From: Chondrosia reniformis
Taxonomy: Eukaryota; Porifera; Demospongiae; Chondrillida; Chondrillidae
Reading direction: 5' to 3'
Assembly: GCA_947172415.1 (NCBI GenBank)
Contig: OX359196.1
Span: 684,501-748,500 of the forward strand
DNA length: 64,000 nucleotides
In this document: piece after piece, positions 61,601 through 64,000 of the stretch
How the letters are laid out: each line of letters begins with the position of its first letter
Numbering within the stretch: the first letter of the stretch is position 1
The notes under the pieces: model-generated
The model's input: the letters and a program-made list of their open reading frames with translations, nothing else
The model's database searches: none
What the model was told of the DNA's origin: nothing
Position numbers and translations under genes: made by a program

Positions 61601-63955
61601 ACTAGTTCTGGTGATAAGGACTTGGGGAATCTCTACAATCTGTGTCTTATACAAAATGTAGTAAATCACTTTCCTGCATAACTGCACAGAGATATGTGAA
61701 ACATTTTTCTTTGTTTTCCCATTTGTTGTGGTACCACATACGTATATACATAGCAATGCAGACTTCTTGTATCCCTGCTCTGTAGGACAAACTAATGCAT
61801 GAAATTGCAGTCACATCAGCTCACAAAGTGGTCAATCAAATTGTTAACAGCATCTGCTCCCCCCAGAGGACACCCTCTCCTGCACTTGTCTCCTTTTTGG
61901 TAAGTACAGTACGTATGTACAGTTGACCAGGTGTGCTCATACTGCGACTAAATACTGTAAATACTCGCCCACCCATCTTCTTCAACTGATATGAAGCGTG
62001 AATGAGGTCAGCTTGCTGGTGATATTTGTATGCGTAGGATTTAAGTTGAACAATTAGGCTATCTATTGAAGTTGAAATCTTCTCACAACAGTTGTGTTAA
62101 TTCCACGTACTCACTCTCTGACCTGTAGGAGGAAGATGTATTCTGTGACCAAAATCCAGGGGTAAGTGATTTGCAATTCTTCTCAGCTCCAACTAATGCC
62201 CATGTGGGTGGTATGCATTAGGCAGTATCAGGTGATACCCAAACTTCACCAATTCCCACAACCTATCACTATCGTTACTACATGCGTATGCATATATTTG
62301 TCTCAACAAGCCAGTTTTATATACATGCATGCATGCCCTTGATCCTAATTACCCCTAGATGTGTCTCTCTGTCCATTTACTTATGTGTACATATTGCTAC
62401 CACAACATTTAGAGATAAATGTGTTTGTTTGTTTAGAAAGTTATTTAAAAGCTCAATTTGAAAATTTAAGTTTTCCTTAACCTACACAAATATATTGAAA
62501 ATATATTGTTCCGAGCAAGATTAGGGGGGTGGAACATATTGGTTAATAGCATTTATAGCTATCTCTAAGACCTTATCTCTTCAAACAGGTGTACTATAGT
62601 TTTGATGCTGTGGCCAAACTCAGGAAGCTGTATATGGAAGTAATGATACCGGAATCAGAGCCCATACCAGCCACAGAATCAGGAACAACTGACAAAGCCA
62701 AAGAGGAGAGAGGGAAGAAGGAGAAAGGTCTCGCTCTCTCTGCCACCAGGAAAGGTGCTGTATACAAGCCTGTACTGTATAAGTACATATATGATATACG
62801 TATGACACTTCAGTTTACCTACGTATATAGCATAACATACATATACGTACATTAGAGTAGGAGAAGGAGAAAAATGAATATGTTTAGCTTATATGTCTGT
62901 GCATATGTATGTACCTACATTATAGACATTAGTGTACCACAGAATGTATACAAGGACATTCTGGTGTTCATTCCACTGAATCCCATAAGTGTAAAACAGC
63001 CATATATCACACTCTACCTTATCTCACTTGGGATTATGTTCCTATTCAAGAACATTAAATTTATAAAAGTGTTCCTTTCTCTAACAAGATGACCTCATGA
63101 TATCCTAACCAAATGAATTCCCTCTCTTCCTATATGCAAATGTGATCATCTGTCTTGAGAATAATCACTATTTTATAGTGAAGGATTGAGAATCATTACT
63201 ATTTTATAATAGAATAAGGATTTCTTCTAACTGCGTCGAACTTATCTTTGGAAAAGGTCATCTTTTGACTTTGGGAGCGTCTAGAGATGCAGTTTTTTTG
63301 GTTCTTCTTTCTGCCAAACATTTCGACCCTGGAGGTATTTCTTGTAGTTAGTATAGGAGGGGAACATGAAGGGAGTATTGCTGTGGCAATTGTAGCTCAG
63401 TGGTAGAGCTGTCCTGGATTCTTTTGTGTTTTTCTTCTTTATGATGTTGTTATTGTTGCATGTGGTTTGATTATTATTCAAGTATACATACATACACACA
63501 TTCATCCATACATACGTATATACATGTATGTCTAATATTTAGACTTGCGGTTGTACAGTATATTCTGCAAACATTAATGTACAGTAGCTGACATACCCTT
63601 TATAAAGCATTGCATTCAAACAAATGATGTGTTTCTGTTGCTTCATTCAGATATCCCAGAGGCTATTGAGCCTATTCCAGAAGCCCCGCCCCCACAGCAG
63701 GATGTCCCAGATTGGGACCTGTCGTTGGATACATTGCAAGAGGTACGTATATATACATTGCCATGTGCCTTAGTGGATCTTGTAAAAGTTCCAAAAAGAG
63801 AAAGAACTCTTTCATTATGAATCCACCCCCTCCACACACCTCATTTTACCATATATGGTATTTAAATTTTACTGTAGAGAGTACCAGTTTTGTGTATATA
63901 GTCTACTTAATACTTGTTTATCTTCTAGCAAATTCTCTGCTACTTCAGCTTATAA
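55657..63955 (+). CDS. MYCBPAP: MYCBPAP-like ciliary central-apparatus protein (3' end uncertain)
   Basis: Sixteen exons in phase: 55657-55681, 55981-56171, 56255-56373, 56444-56502, 56804-56949, 57194-57417, 57485-57531, 57745-57808, 57987-58191, 58527-58678, 59280-59419, 59584-59945, 61786-61899, 62129-62161, 62589-62754 and 63651-63742, 713 residues so far. Family features in order: TVRKKARKLNEL; GAPPAGLRFDETG; IPPVDYGKGFRAGSEFY; an Ig-like ASH/MSP-type domain (LHLENTGTTAIYYSWQKIP ... GGVLLPGERKKLEFLFKS); then RTPSPALVSFLEEDVF and YYSFDAVAKLRKLYMEV, matching the vertebrate protein's later part. MYCBPAP was named for binding MYCBP and is found in the axonemal central apparatus and sperm tail. 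A final exon at 63929-63955 (QILCYFSL, stop) is possible; vertebrate MYCBPAP is near 950 residues, so the real gene may continue past the window. Confidence 0.88.
55785..55925 (+). repeat. Dispersed repeat R1, copy H, diverged (MYCBPAP intron 1)
   Basis: Blocks AAGACTCTTGTATCCTCATC, CAAAGCTCTCACTAGGTTTA, GTTCCCTATAGGCC and GATGTAGCATGT identify a worn copy, sense to the gene, with the 5' part shortened. Confidence 0.8.
56591..56777. repeat. Local triplication in MYCBPAP intron
   Basis: Three copies of AATAGTTGTGGTTTGGTTAT plus CACTTTCAGTAAAGGCACCC (56597, 56683 shortened, 56729). The last ends about 30 bp before the exon at 56804. Confidence 0.85.
58691..58912. mobile_element. MITE-like element with TA ends, 222 bp
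   Basis: Left end TACTGTAAAACCCTTAATAT; right end, reverse complemented, TACTGCTAACACCTTTAATA. Internal TTAGCG/CGCTAA motifs are mirrored. TA at both ends fits a TA target duplication. It starts 12 bp after the donor of the MYCBPAP exon ending at 58678. No transposase frame. Confidence 0.72.
59124..59240 (-). repeat. Dispersed repeat R1, copy I, truncated
   Basis: Plus strand shows AGAGCTTTGGATGAGGATGC, AAGAGTCTTCTCCTTC and TTCTCCACTAG next to GACTGAAAAGGCCTATA. The copy is antisense to MYCBPAP and missing the 5' third. Confidence 0.75.
61020..61190 (+). repeat. R2 repeat, best copy, with foldback arms
   Basis: Arms GGATCATCTTTCGACTTATA (61024) and AAAAGTCGAAAGATGATCTT (61127) are inverted repeats. 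Between them lie GACCCTTGGGGTCGAAACGT and AAACTGCATCCTTAGACGCT. The element ends AAGTTCGACACAGTTAGAAG then AAATCCTTATTCTATTA. Confidence 0.75.
63205..63345 (-). repeat. R2 repeat, second good copy
   Basis: Minus-strand reading gives CAAAAAAACTGCATCTCTAG, ACGCTCCCAAAGTCAAAAGA, AAGATAAGTTCGACGCAGTT and AGAAGAAATCCTTATTCTAT, closely matching the copy at 61020-61190. Confidence 0.75.
63388..63420 (+). other. tRNA-like 5' half (A-box relic)
   Basis: GTAGCTCAGTGGTAGAGC is a textbook tRNA D-arm and RNA polymerase III A box. No B box (GGTTCGANTCC) or acceptor-stem closure follows, so this is not a functional tRNA. It may be a tRNA fragment or the head of a SINE. Confidence 0.45.
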
Positions 63956-64000
63956 ACATGTTTATTTCTCTGTGAATCTATCCTCCATGTTTACATTCCC

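Noticed and set aside
63380..63460. Functional tRNA gene
   Set aside because: Only the D-arm half is present; no anticodon stem, T-arm or acceptor pairing can be drawn.
1..64000. Viral integration, bacterial operon, biosynthetic cluster or defence island
   Set aside because: No capsid, polymerase, integrase or reverse transcriptase frame and no operon-like gene packing were seen; all recognised genes are ordinary animal genes.

Overview
This 64 kb window is eukaryotic nuclear DNA from an animal. It is AT-rich, its genes are split by GT-AG introns, and it encodes metazoan proteins: a FOXP forkhead factor with the family zinc finger, a membrane-anchored collagen-like protein, NEDD1, ATRIP, BCAP31, PLBD1 and MYCBPAP. 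An early-branching animal, most likely a sponge, fits the compact gene order, the short introns and the divergence from vertebrate proteins. That placement is inference. Nine protein genes were rebuilt by following splice sites and reading phase by eye. Family calls rest on remembered family features, not on a search.

Layout. 1-1466 (-): 5' part of NEDD1, a WD40 protein that brings gamma-tubulin to centrosomes, cut by the window edge. 1584-2645 (-): intronless KLHDC8-type kelch protein. 2646-10400: non-coding desert with two minisatellites. 10400-28162 (+): FOXP, with one non-coding and twelve coding exons over about 18 kb. 29071-30150 (-): intronless nine-finger TFIIIA. It is divergent from ATRIP at 30365-36494 (+; ten exons, 999 codons) across a 214 bp promoter with two CACGTG boxes. 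37155-43425 (-): type II membrane protein with a short collagen helix, a Cys-rich ectodomain and a cytoplasmic tail carrying tyrosine motifs (YVSM, YESM, NPTY). 46179-48449 (+): BCAP31, an ER three-pass protein ending in KKDQ. 49153-55492 (-): PLBD1, a lysosomal phospholipase B-like Ntn hydrolase with 15 exons, divergent from MYCBPAP at 55657 (+), a ciliary central-apparatus protein that runs to near or past the right edge.

The genes do not form a pathway. They cover cell division and cilia (NEDD1, MYCBPAP), DNA damage signalling (ATRIP), transcription (FOXP, TFIIIA), ER and lysosome functions (BCAP31, PLBD1) and cell surface signalling (the collagen-like protein). Two gene pairs share short divergent promoters and several genes start inside an AARATGGCG motif.

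The non-coding space is unusually structured. A ~240 bp dispersed repeat (here R1) has nine copies, all intronic, and two inverted copies flank one BCAP31 exon. A second foldback family (R2) has about five copies. Three different MITE-like elements with terminal inverted repeats and two families rich in G/C runs (two copies each) are also present. Many minisatellites fill introns almost completely: 33 bp in ATRIP, TGGA and 15 bp in PLBD1, 29 bp and a purine tract in FOXP.
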